Part shown: positions 8,194 to 14,994 of the stretch, piece after piece | Numbering within the stretch: position 1 is the first letter of the stretch | Layout: every line of letters starts with the position of its first letter | Assembly: GCA_017618435.1 (NCBI GenBank) | Contig: JAFZUH010000211.1 | Location: forward strand, 1-18,722 | DNA length: 18,722 bases | Direction of reading: 5' to 3' | From: Bacteroidales bacterium | GTDB lineage: Bacteria > Bacteroidota > Bacteroidia > Bacteroidales > WCHB1-69 | Notes under the pieces: generated by a model | What the model saw: the letters and a program-made list of their open reading frames with translations, nothing else | The model's database searches: none | Told to the model about the DNA's origin: nothing | Program-made: the position numbers and the translations under genes

Positions 8194-8388
8194 ATGCCAA
8201 AAGTAAAAACAAAAGCCGCTGCGAAAAAAAGATTCGCATTTACCGGTACCGGTAAAATCAAAAGACATCACGCTTACAAAAGTCACATTTTGACAAAAAA
8301 ATCTACCAAACGCAAACGTAATTTGGGTTACGATGCCGTAATAGACAAAACAAATGTGAATGCAGTAAAAATGATGCTTCATTGTTAA
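8194..8388 (+). CDS. rpmI: Ribosomal protein bL35
   Basis: A 64-residue, very basic large-subunit protein, the usual bL35 length. MPKVKTKAAAKKRFAFTGTG and the KRHHAYKSHILTKKSTKRKR segment are the family signatures. It lies 52 bases after infC and ahead of rplT in the conserved order. The start is preceded by an A/G-rich stretch (AAAAAGAAAAGAA) rather than a strong Shine-Dalgarno sequence. Confidence 0.97.
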   Translation: MPKVKTKAAAKKRFAFTGTGKIKRHHAYKSHILTKKSTKRKRNLGYDAVIDKTNVNAVKMMLHC

Positions 8389-8432
8389 ACATTTTGTTTA
8401 AAGTAGTAGTTAAATAAATTATTAATTTACCA

Positions 8433-8462
8433 TCAGCCAAAAAGTTCGAAATTCGACGCTGA
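8433..8462 (+). other. Possible structured element between rpmI and rplT
   Basis: TCAGC (8433-8437) and GCTGA (8458-8462) close a loop containing the near-self-complementary GTTCGAAATTCGAC (8444-8457). It lies 13 bases before the rplT Shine-Dalgarno AGGAG (8475-8479). L20 is known to repress its own operon by binding leader RNA in other bacteria, so a translational operator is conceivable. The stems are short and the idea is untested. Confidence 0.25.
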
Positions 8463-8485
8463 CGTAAAAAAGAAAGGAGCAAATT

Positions 8486-8830
8486 ATGCCAAGATCAGTT
8501 AATCATGTAGCTTCAAGAGCTCGCAGAAAAAAAATCCTCAAATTAACCAGAGGATACTTCGGAAAACGTAAAAACGTCTGGACCGTTGCCAAAAATACTT
8601 GGGAAAAAGGTCAACAATATGCCTATAGAGACAGAAGACAGAAAAAACGTAACTTCCGTAGTTTATGGATCGCACGTATCAATGCAGGCGTGCGTCAATA
8701 TGGAATGTCGTATTCCGTTTTTATGGGAGAATTGCACAAGAAAGGTATTGCCCTTAACCGTAAGGCTTTGGCCGACCTTGCCGCAAACAATCCGCAGGCA
8801 TTCAAAACAATTGTAGATTTAGTAAAATAA
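8486..8830 (+). CDS. rplT: Ribosomal protein bL20
   Basis: A 114-residue basic protein that binds 23S rRNA early in 50S assembly. MPRSVNHVASRARRKKILKL, GYFGKRKNVWTVAKN and YRDRRQKKRNFRSLWIARIN are hallmark bL20 segments. The start has a clear AGGAG six bases upstream. It is the last gene of the operon and is followed by a strong terminator at 8885-8919. In several bacteria L20 feeds back on translation of this operon; the 97-base gap from rpmI leaves room for such a site. Confidence 0.97.
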   Translation: MPRSVNHVASRARRKKILKLTRGYFGKRKNVWTVAKNTWEKGQQYAYRDRRQKKRNFRSLWIARINAGVRQYGMSYSVFMGELHKKGIALNRKALADLAANNPQAFKTIVDLVK

Positions 8831-8884
8831 CTAATTTCTTCAAATAAAATTAACGGTTTGAATTTAGGTTGATTTTTATAAAAG

Positions 8885-8919
8885 AAAGTGTATCCCTTAC
8901 AGATACACTTTTCTTTTTG
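8885..8919 (+). terminator. Terminator of the infC-rpmI-rplT operon
   Basis: AAAGTGTATC (8885-8894) and GATACACTTT (8902-8911) form a perfect 10-bp stem with a 7-base loop, followed by TTCTTTTTG. It separates the ribosomal operon from the grpE-dnaJ promoter module, which begins five bases later. Confidence 0.88.
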
Positions 8920-8923
8920 TTTG

Positions 8924-8966
8924 CTGACAAATTGTCAGTTTTTGCTATTATGGCAAGCATTTTGAC
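8924..8966 (+). promoter_or_regulatory. grpE-dnaJ promoter module: palindrome plus sigma-54-like element
   Basis: The inverted repeat CTGACAAATTGTCAG (8924-8938, 7-1-7) is followed after 12 bases by TGGCAAGCATTTTGAC (8951-8966). This resembles a sigma-54 -24/-12 promoter (TGGCACGN4TTGCW), with mismatches at the C of GGCAC and the C of TTGC. It ends 28 bases before the grpE ATG. It parallels the htpG module at 3942-3983 in palindrome, spacing and downstream element. A standard TAnnTTTG box is not apparent here. Confidence 0.55.
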
Positions 8967-8994
8967 TATCGTGTAAAACAAAGTTATTTTAAAT

Positions 8995-9657
8995 ATGAAA
9001 GAACAAAAAGAAAATATAGAAAACATAGAAAACAATGAAGAAAATGTTGTAATGCCTGAAGAAAACCAACAAAATCTGTCGGAAGAAACAAATAACAATG
9101 TTTCTGAAGAAGAGGCTTCCGCTGAAGAAACTGACAATGCCAAAACAACAAAAAAAACATTTTTCGGCAAAAGAGACAAAAGTCAGAAAAAAATTGAGGA
9201 ATTAGAAGCGGAATTGGAAAAAATTCAAGCGGAAAAAGCAGAATTTCAAGATAAATTTGTCCGTTTGTATTCAGAGTTTGACAACTACCGCAAACGTGTC
9301 AATAAAGAAAAACTGGATTTGTTGAGTACGGCTTCCGAAAAGGTAATCGTTAGTTTGTTGCCTATTATCGATGATTTTGAAAGAGCAATAAATGCCAACG
9401 AAAAAGCGGAAGATTTGACCTCTGTGAAAGAAGGCTTTAATCTGATTTATACCAAATTGATACAACTGTTGAAAAAATATGATGTTGAAGAAATTGTATC
9501 TCAAGGAGAACCTTTCAACACTGATTTTCATGAAGCAGTAACCCATTTCCCTACCGACAAAGAAGAAGACAAAGGAAAAGTAATAGACGTAACCGAAAAA
9601 GGTTATAAAATGAAAGATAAAGTTATTCGTTTTGCAAAAGTTGTTGTTGCACAATAA
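8995..9657 (+). CDS. grpE: Nucleotide exchange factor GrpE
   Basis: GrpE releases ADP from DnaK so that the chaperone can let go of its client. The protein has 220 residues. Residues 1 to about 60 are a disordered, Glu/Asn-rich tail. A long coiled coil follows (KKIEELEAELEKIQAEKAEF), then the family signature around EFDNYRKRVNKEK, and the LLPIIDDFERAI helix. The beta-wing domain ends the protein, with PFNTDFHEAVTHFP and GYKMKDKVIRFAKVVVAQ. It lies 13 bases upstream of dnaJ, so the two are co-transcribed from the module at 8924-8966. The partner dnaK is not in the window. Confidence 0.96.
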   Translation: MKEQKENIENIENNEENVVMPEENQQNLSEETNNNVSEEEASAEETDNAKTTKKTFFGKRDKSQKKIEELEAELEKIQAEKAEFQDKFVRLYSEFDNYRKRVNKEKLDLLSTASEKVIVSLLPIIDDFERAINANEKAEDLTSVKEGFNLIYTKLIQLLKKYDVEEIVSQGEPFNTDFHEAVTHFPTDKEEDKGKVIDVTEKGYKMKDKVIRFAKVVVAQ

Positions 9658-9670
9658 TTTGTAAATATTT

Positions 9671-10813
9671 ATGGCAGAAAAAAGAGATTATTATGAAGTG
9701 CTTGGCGTAGCCAAAAATGCGACAGAACAGGAAATAAAAAAAGCATATCGTCAGAAGGCTATCCAATATCATCCGGACAAAAATCCGGGAGACAAAGAAG
9801 CGGAAGAAAAATTTAAAGAAGCGGCCGAAGCCTACGAAGTGCTCAGCAATGCAGACAAAAGAGCAAGATATGACAAATATGGTCATGCAGGAATGAGTGC
9901 AAGCGGATTCAGCGGATTCCAAGATATGAATATGGAAGACTTGTTCTCTCACATGGGTTCCATATTTGAAGGTTTCGGATTCGGCAATTTTTCTTCACGT
10001 GGCAGAGGTTATTCTTCTGCTGTAAGAAAAGGAAGCAATATCAGAATAAAAGTAAAACTTTCTTTAAAAGAAATAGCCAAAGGAGTAGAAAAAAATATCA
10101 AAGTACAAAAACATATTCATTGTCCTGAATGTAACGGATCCGGAGCAAAAAATCCGGAAGCCATAAAAGTATGTCCTACATGCAAAGGCAGTGGATTTAC
10201 CATTCGTGTGCAACAATCCATTTTGGGAATGATGCAAACACAAAGCGAATGCCCGCAATGCAACGGTGAAGGAAAAGTTGTTACAGACAAATGCCCCAAA
10301 TGCAGTGGCAATGGCGTTGTAAAAGGTGAAGATATTATCAATATAAAAATACCCGAAGGTGTCGCTGACGGTATGCAGTTAAGCCTTAGGGGAAAAGGTA
10401 ATGCGGCTCCAAGAGGTGGCGAAAACGGTGATTTGTTGGTATTGATAGAAGAAGAAAAAGACAAAATTTTTGAAAGAGACGGCAACAATCTTTATACCGA
10501 ATTCAATATTTCTTTCCCTCAAGCCGTTTTGGGCGATACGGTGGAAATACCTTTGATAGACGGAAAAGCAAAAGTGAAAATTGCTCCCGGCACCCAACCT
10601 TCTACCTTGCTAAGGCTCAACGGAAAAGGATTGCCCGATTTACATGGATATCGCACAGGCGACCTTATTGTAAATATCAATGTTATTGTTCCTAAAAAAA
10701 TAACAAAAGAAGAAAAAGCAATAATCGAAAAAATGCAACAGTCCGATACGTTTAAAGTGGAACAACCCAAAGAAACAAGTTTTTTCCAAAAAGTACGGAA
10801 GTTTTTTGAATAA
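9671..10813 (+). CDS. dnaJ: Chaperone DnaJ (type I Hsp40)
   Basis: A 380-residue co-chaperone that delivers unfolded clients to DnaK and stimulates its ATPase. The J domain (about 5-70) carries HPD at 34-36. A Gly/Phe-rich linker runs about 71-115. The zinc domain has four CxxCxGxG repeats with cysteines at 151/154, 168/171, 194/197 and 208/211. C-terminal substrate-binding domains follow (VADGMQLSLRGKGNAAPRGG, then SFPQAVLGDTVEIPLIDGK). This is a complete type I DnaJ. It is co-transcribed with grpE. Its stop codon lies four bases from the stop of the convergent gene, with no hairpin between them, so the two messages probably overlap at their 3' ends. Confidence 0.97.
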   Translation: MAEKRDYYEVLGVAKNATEQEIKKAYRQKAIQYHPDKNPGDKEAEEKFKEAAEAYEVLSNADKRARYDKYGHAGMSASGFSGFQDMNMEDLFSHMGSIFEGFGFGNFSSRGRGYSSAVRKGSNIRIKVKLSLKEIAKGVEKNIKVQKHIHCPECNGSGAKNPEAIKVCPTCKGSGFTIRVQQSILGMMQTQSECPQCNGEGKVVTDKCPKCSGNGVVKGEDIINIKIPEGVADGMQLSLRGKGNAAPRGGENGDLLVLIEEEKDKIFERDGNNLYTEFNISFPQAVLGDTVEIPLIDGKAKVKIAPGTQPSTLLRLNGKGLPDLHGYRTGDLIVNINVIVPKKITKEEKAIIEKMQQSDTFKVEQPKETSFFQKVRKFFE

Positions 10814-10817
10814 TTGA

Positions 10818-11606
10818 CTATAAATTACGCAATTGGTCTACAATATCACATTCTATATTTAAAGGAAAACCATCAATAGTAGGAGCAGACAGACAAGAAA
10901 TGCCGTCTTTTGCTCCTTTTTTAACAATATCATTTGTAAATATTTCTATATCAGTGCAAGGTGGCAAAAGCGACATATTAACTTCCCTGCCGAGTTCATT
11001 TATCAAACCATAAGCTCCCCAATTGGAAACAGTCGCGACTATGAGATGATGACAATTGATGCAAGAAGGAATAATATTCAAATCCCTTTCAATAACAGAT
11101 TTCAGATTGCCCATACCAATTTCATTGCCACCATCTCCAATACCAATTTGTAAAATATCTTTGCCGACAACAAAAAATTCATCTATCGGAGGTGTATACG
11201 CTGTGATGTTGCCTTTTTTCATATTATAATATTGACCGTCAATAGCTCGCCCACAACGTTCCACACTTATCATGGCTTGACAATTGTGTAGTAAATCCGC
11301 TATATTATTTTCTTGAAACAAAACAACTTTTATTTGTTTGTCCGCAAAATAAGAAAAAGAATATTTATCGGTAACAATAATTGGAGAAAAATTGAGCCTT
11401 TGCAAGGCTAAAGCTAAAAAATATGCTCCAGCAGGTCCGTCTGTTTCACCAACACCACCAGCATAAAAACCTGTAACAATAAGCACTTTTCCTCGTTTTT
11501 GTTGTAACAATTCACGAGCTGCCTTGGTACAATAATGCAAAGGCAAATGAGTTGCCAACAAATTCATTCCTCTTTTATCATACTGCAAAACAATGTCTTC
11601 TGTCAT
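10818..11606 (-). CDS. D-glutamate cyclase-like protein (DUF4392 family)
   Basis: A 262-residue soluble protein without signal peptide. It matches the DUF4392 / GLUCM-like C-terminal family. Signatures are TGFYAGGVGETDGPAGA (45-61), the SVERCGRAIDGQYYNM block (114-129) and the glycine-rich GIGDGGNEIGMG (155-166). In vertebrate mitochondria the related protein DGLUCY cyclises D-glutamate to 5-oxo-D-proline, and its DUF4392 part is fused behind a DUF1445 domain. Here the DUF4392 part stands alone. A role in D-amino-acid or pyroglutamate metabolism is plausible but the bacterial substrate is inference. The ATG at 11606 begins TEDIVLQYDKRGM, an N-terminus I expect for the family. A hairpin 28 bases upstream looks like the terminator of a former upstream gene. 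Confidence 0.75.
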   Translation of the reverse strand: MTEDIVLQYDKRGMNLLATHLPLHYCTKAARELLQQKRGKVLIVTGFYAGGVGETDGPAGAYFLALALQRLNFSPIIVTDKYSFSYFADKQIKVVLFQENNIADLLHNCQAMISVERCGRAIDGQYYNMKKGNITAYTPPIDEFFVVGKDILQIGIGDGGNEIGMGNLKSVIERDLNIIPSCINCHHLIVATVSNWGAYGLINELGREVNMSLLPPCTDIEIFTNDIVKKGAKDGISCLSAPTIDGFPLNIECDIVDQLRNL

Positions 11607-11633
11607 GCTATTGCGTTTGATTATTTGTAATAA

Positions 11634-11673
11634 AAAATGGGAACAAAAATAATATTTATTTCGTTCCCATTTT
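11634..11673 (-). terminator. Orphan terminator hairpin upstream of the DUF4392 gene
   Basis: AAAATGGGAAC (11634-11644) and GTTCCCATTTT (11663-11673) form a perfect 11-bp stem with an 18-base AT-rich loop. Read on the minus strand it is followed by more T (ATTTTTTATT). The only thing it could terminate on that strand is the gene remnant at 11693-11746. Confidence 0.6.
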
Positions 11674-11692
11674 AGATTAAATCATATCTTTT

Positions 11693-11746
11693 TTATTCAG
11701 CAGGCAAAACAAGACGCAAACCTATATAATTTTTCTTTACACCCAT
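11693..11746 (-). pseudogene. Remnant of a gene 3' end (SUMF1/FGE-like C-terminus)
   Basis: On the minus strand this stretch encodes MGVKKNYIGLRLVLPAE followed by TAA, and a terminator hairpin begins 20 bases downstream. The ending GxRLVLP(A/E) is the usual C-terminus of formylglycine-generating-enzyme (SUMF1-type) and related Bacteroidota proteins. Upstream, the frame continues with no family resemblance and meets a TGA at about 11798. What is seen is a C-terminal tail plus terminator without a gene body, as expected after a deletion. The family assignment rests on about ten residues. Confidence 0.4.
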
Positions 11747-11907
11747 AAAACACATAATCACCCCTATTTTGCAAGTATATTCGTGCAAACAATGAACTTT
11801 TCAAAAAGAAGAAAAATATTATAAACAATTGATTTCCCGCTATTTATGTATTTACATGTAGATAATTTGTATTTTCTAACAAATTTTTATCTTCTTTTGT
11901 TAATTTC

Positions 11908-11970
11908 GCAAAGATATAAAAAATATTTTTATAAAAATGAATATTATATTGTCATTTTTTGTATCTTTGC
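11908..11970. repeat. Inverted repeat with divergent -7-like boxes
   Basis: GCAAAGATATAAAAAAT (11908-11924) and ATTTTTTGTATCTTTGC (11954-11970) are inverted copies matching at 16 of 17 positions, 29 bases apart. Each arm contains a TATCTTTG box, one facing left (11909-11916, minus) and one facing right (11962-11969, plus). The whole stretch is very AT-rich. Confidence 0.6.
11962..11969 (+). promoter_or_regulatory. Candidate -7 box for the EF-G paralogue gene
   Basis: TATCTTTG exactly fits TAnnTTTG. It would give a leader of about 90 bases before the ATG at 12067. No TTG is found at the matching -33 position, so the promoter may depend on an activator or be weak. Confidence 0.5.
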
Positions 11971-12040
11971 CAACTATTGTTACATTATTGTCTTTTTCTT
12001 AAAAGCAAAATGCTAACATTTGTTTATCAAGCAAATAACA

Positions 12041-12056
12041 TTATTTACGTAAATAA
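12041..12056. promoter_or_regulatory. Perfect 16-bp palindrome before the EF-G paralogue
   Basis: TTATTTACGTAAATAA is a perfect palindrome that ends 10 bases before the ATG. It lies downstream of the candidate -7 box, where a bound dimer would block transcription or the RNA form could affect ribosome access. The regulator is unknown, and chance in AT-rich DNA is possible. Confidence 0.4.
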
Positions 12057-12066
12057 ATAAAATACA

Positions 12067-14205
12067 ATGAAAGTATATCAGACAAATGACATTAGAAATG
12101 TTGCCCTCTTGGGAGGTTCTCGTGCAGGTAAAACAACATTAGCAGAGGCCATGTTGTTTCATGGCGGAGTTATTTCCCGTAGAGGTAGCGTTGAAGACAA
12201 AAACACAGTTTCAGACTATCGGGACATTGAATTGGAAAGACAAAATTCTATTTATTCTACAGTTTTGTATGCAGAACACAATGGAATAAAAATCAATATG
12301 ATAGATTGTCCCGGTTTTGACGATTTTGTTGGTGAAGTTGTTGGAGCATTGCGGGTTGCAGACGCAAGTTTAATGGTTGTTAATGCCCAAAACGGCGTAG
12401 AAGTCGGTACGGAAATACAATGGAGATGGGCAAAAAAAGCCGAAAAACCGCTTGTTTTTGTTGTTAATCAATTGGATCACGACAAAGCCAATTTTGATGA
12501 AACTTTCCGCCAATTGAAAGAAGAATTCGGCAATAGCGTTACATTGATTCAATATCCTGTTAATGCAGGTGCTGGTTTTGATGCCGTTATAGATCTTTTA
12601 CAAATGAAAATGTTAAAATTCCCTGCTAACGGCGGAAAAACAATTGTTGAAGACATTCCGGCTTCAGAAGCAGACAAAGCCGCTCAATTGCAAGCAACAT
12701 TGATTGAAAATGCAGCGGAAAACGAAGAGGCTTTGATGGAAAAATATTTGGAAGGCGAAACTCTTTCAGAAGAAGAAATTATCAAAGGGTTGAAATTAGG
12801 TATTCGCGACAGAGGCATTTTTCCTGTTGTTTGTTGTGCTGCAAAAACAGACCAAGGCGTAGAAAAACTAATGGACTTTATCAAAAACAATTGTCCTGCT
12901 CCTAACGAAGTGGCACATCCTGTAAAACTTACTTCAGGAAAAGAACTTAACTGCAATGCTGCAGAACCATTCTCCGCTTTCGTATTCAAAACAGCAATAG
13001 AACAACACTTGGGTGAAGTTTCTTTCTTTAAAGTATATGCTGGTGAATTGACCGAAGCAATGGATGTTGTCAATGCAGCAAACGCTTCAAAAGAACGTAT
13101 TTCCCAAATACTTTGTGTTGCAGGCAAAAACCGCGAAAAAGTGGAAAAAGTTGTGGCCGGAGATATAGCAGCAACAATCAAATTAAAAAGTGTTTTCTCT
13201 CAAAACACCCTCAATTCTGTAAAAAATCCAACCGACACAATAGAACCGACAGAATATCCAGAACCGAAATTCCGTACGGCTGTTAAGGCTAAAAACAATA
13301 CAGAAGACGAAAAATTAGGTGCCCTTTTGAATGAAATCAAGAAAACAGACTTGACTTTCTTGATGGAACAATCCAAAGAATTGAAACAAACCATCATTTC
13401 CGGTCAAGGAGAACAACATCTTAATATCATTAAATGGATTATAGAAAAACTCAACAAAATAGAGATTGAATACTATGCTCCAAAAATTCCATATCGTGAA
13501 ACAATTACCAAATCGGCAGAAGCCATGTACCGTCATAAAAAACAATCCGGTGGTGCAGGACAATTCGGTGAAGTTCACATGTTGATAGAACCTTATTATG
13601 ACGGAATGCCCAACCAAACCAAATATCCTATTCGTGGAACTGAAACTCACGATTTGCCTTGGGGCGGTAAGTTGATATTCAACAACTGTATTGTCGGTGG
13701 TGCTATTGATGCCCGTTTTATGCCGGCTATATTAAAAGGTATTATGGAAAAAATGGAAGAAGGACCGCTTACCGGTTCTTATGCCCGTGATATTGTTGTA
13801 AATATTTACGATGGTAAAATGCACCCCGTTGATTCTAACGAAATGGCATTCAAATTGGCAGGACGTAATGCATTCAAAGATGCTTTCAAAAACGCTGGTC
13901 CTCGTATTCTTGAACCTATATACGATGTTGAAGTTTTTGTTCCTTCCGAAAGCATGGGAGGTGTAATGACCGACTTGCAAGGACGTAGAGGTATTGTAAT
14001 GGGAATGGACAGCGAAGGCAAGTTCCAAAAATTGCGTGCAAAAGTGCCTTTGGCTGAAATGAACAAATATTCCACTTCTTTAAGTTCTTTGACAAGCGGT
14101 AGAGCATCATACGGAATGAAATTTTCAGAATACCAACAGGTTCCTGCTGATGTTCAATCTGCATTGCTCAAAGCATACGAAGAATCACAAACAGACGAAG
14201 ATTAA
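12067..14205 (+). CDS. EF-G paralogue (EF-G2 type), probably GTPase-defective
   Basis: A 712-residue protein with the full EF-G layout. G domain: P-loop GGSRAGKT at 16-23, G3 DCPGFDDF at 80-87, G4 NQLD at 134-137. Domain II follows (GEVSFFKVYAGEL), then domain III (ELKQTIISGQGEQHL). Domain IV includes YRHKKQSGGAGQFGEVH and DSNEMAFKLAGRNAF, and domain V includes ILEPIYDVEVFVPSE. Canonical EF-G has DTPGHVDF with the catalytic His; here that position is Phe84. The switch I RGIT is changed to RQNS (58-61), and NKMD is changed to NQLD. The MKVYQTN start and overall sequence resemble the second EF-G of Bacteroides, reported to support translocation without GTP hydrolysis and to matter during nutrient limitation and gut colonisation. 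It is not the housekeeping fusA, which normally sits in the str operon. The gene is monocistronic, with a palindrome before its start and a terminator after it. Confidence 0.88.
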   Translation: MKVYQTNDIRNVALLGGSRAGKTTLAEAMLFHGGVISRRGSVEDKNTVSDYRDIELERQNSIYSTVLYAEHNGIKINMIDCPGFDDFVGEVVGALRVADASLMVVNAQNGVEVGTEIQWRWAKKAEKPLVFVVNQLDHDKANFDETFRQLKEEFGNSVTLIQYPVNAGAGFDAVIDLLQMKMLKFPANGGKTIVEDIPASEADKAAQLQATLIENAAENEEALMEKYLEGETLSEEEIIKGLKLGIRDRGIFPVVCCAAKTDQGVEKLMDFIKNNCPAPNEVAHPVKLTSGKELNCNAAEPFSAFVFKTAIEQHLGEVSFFKVYAGELTEAMDVVNAANASKERISQILCVAGKNREKVEKVVAGDIAATIKLKSVFSQNTLNSVKNPTDTIEPTEYPEPKFRTAVKAKNNTEDEKLGALLNEIKKTDLTFLMEQSKELKQTIISGQGEQHLNIIKWIIEKLNKIEIEYYAPKIPYRETITKSAEAMYRHKKQSGGAGQFGEVHMLIEPYYDGMPNQTKYPIRGTETHDLPWGGKLIFNNCIVGGAIDARFMPAILKGIMEKMEEGPLTGSYARDIVVNIYDGKMHPVDSNEMAFKLAGRNAFKDAFKNAGPRILEPIYDVEVFVPSESMGGVMTDLQGRRGIVMGMDSEGKFQKLRAKVPLAEMNKYSTSLSSLTSGRASYGMKFSEYQQVPADVQSALLKAYEESQTDED

Positions 14206-14226
14206 AATTTTATTCTTCTTCATAAC

Positions 14227-14257
14227 AAAAAAGCGGAAGTTTACTTTCCGCTTTTTT
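14227..14257. terminator. Bidirectional terminator between convergent genes
   Basis: AAAAAAGCGGAA (14227-14238) and TTCCGCTTTTTT (14246-14257) form a 12-bp stem with a 7-base loop. The flanking A and T runs give a U-tail in both directions. It serves the EF-G paralogue (plus) and the lipoprotein gene (minus). Confidence 0.9.
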
Positions 14258-14297
14258 GTTTGCCTGAACGCAAATACTAATGGAACAACACGATAAT

Positions 14298-14957
14298 TTA
14301 TCTTGCTCGGTTCTCAAAAAGTGGGTGAAAACAAGTGTCTTGCTCTGTAATCCAATTAGTATAGTCTTTGTAGAACCATTTTCCGTTTTTTTGTATCAGC
14401 CATTGATTTAATTCCGGTTCTTCATTTTCATCACAGAAAACAAAAGAGGTCAAAATATCGAAACTTTTAATCAAATTCCATTTTTCATTGGCAATCTCAT
14501 AGACAAAACATGTATTGGTATTGCTCATTTGTGCCAAGTCTGGCACCAAAACAATGGCTGTTTTTTCACCTTCTTTCAAAATGGAATAATATAACAATGC
14601 TGTAGCATATTGAATACGCAAAGGTTCAATATTTTTTAATTTCAAAACCAACTCTACATTGTTGTCTTGATACCATTCAATAGCATCTGTTTGTGTTTCA
14701 TTGGGAATGCTGTCCAAATAGCGTTGTTGTTTTTGGGACCACAACAGAACGGTGATTGTGTCTTGGTTTTGAGACGAAAGATAGTTGTCAATACATATTT
14801 GTGGTTGATATACAACAAAATTACTCGTTATATCTTGTTGTATCTGTTCGGTGCCCGGAGTAGTGTTTTCTTCATTGTTCTGCTGATTATTGCAAGCCCA
14901 AAGACATATTGTGCTTAATAAAATTAAAATTGTTTTGCGGTGCATTTTTATATTCAT
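14298..14957 (-). CDS. Hypothetical lipoprotein
   Basis: A 219-residue protein I do not recognise. The N-terminus is a lipoprotein signal with hydrophobic TILILLSTICLWAC, making Cys22 the likely acylated residue; the ATG at 14945 (fifth codon) would also leave a good signal. After the Cys come a Gln/Asn/Glu-rich linker and a mainly mixed alpha/beta domain rich in Trp and Asn, with paired Cys residues late in the chain. No catalytic motif is visible. Its start lies 37 bases after the stop of the CDF transporter gene on the same strand, with no terminator between, so the two are probably co-transcribed. The bidirectional hairpin at 14227-14257 closes the unit. Any link to metal transport is only positional. 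Confidence 0.75.
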   Translation of the reverse strand: MNIKMHRKTILILLSTICLWACNNQQNNEENTTPGTEQIQQDITSNFVVYQPQICIDNYLSSQNQDTITVLLWSQKQQRYLDSIPNETQTDAIEWYQDNNVELVLKLKNIEPLRIQYATALLYYSILKEGEKTAIVLVPDLAQMSNTNTCFVYEIANEKWNLIKSFDILTSFVFCDENEEPELNQWLIQKNGKWFYKDYTNWITEQDTCFHPLFENRAR

Positions 14958-14994
14958 TTGATAAAAGTATTTTATGCTTTAATTAAGATAAATT

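Noticed and set aside
12684..13181. 165-codon open frame on the minus strand within the EF-G paralogue
   Set aside because: It is antisense to a clear EF-G coding region and its Ser/Ala/Phe-rich translation has no recognisable motif.
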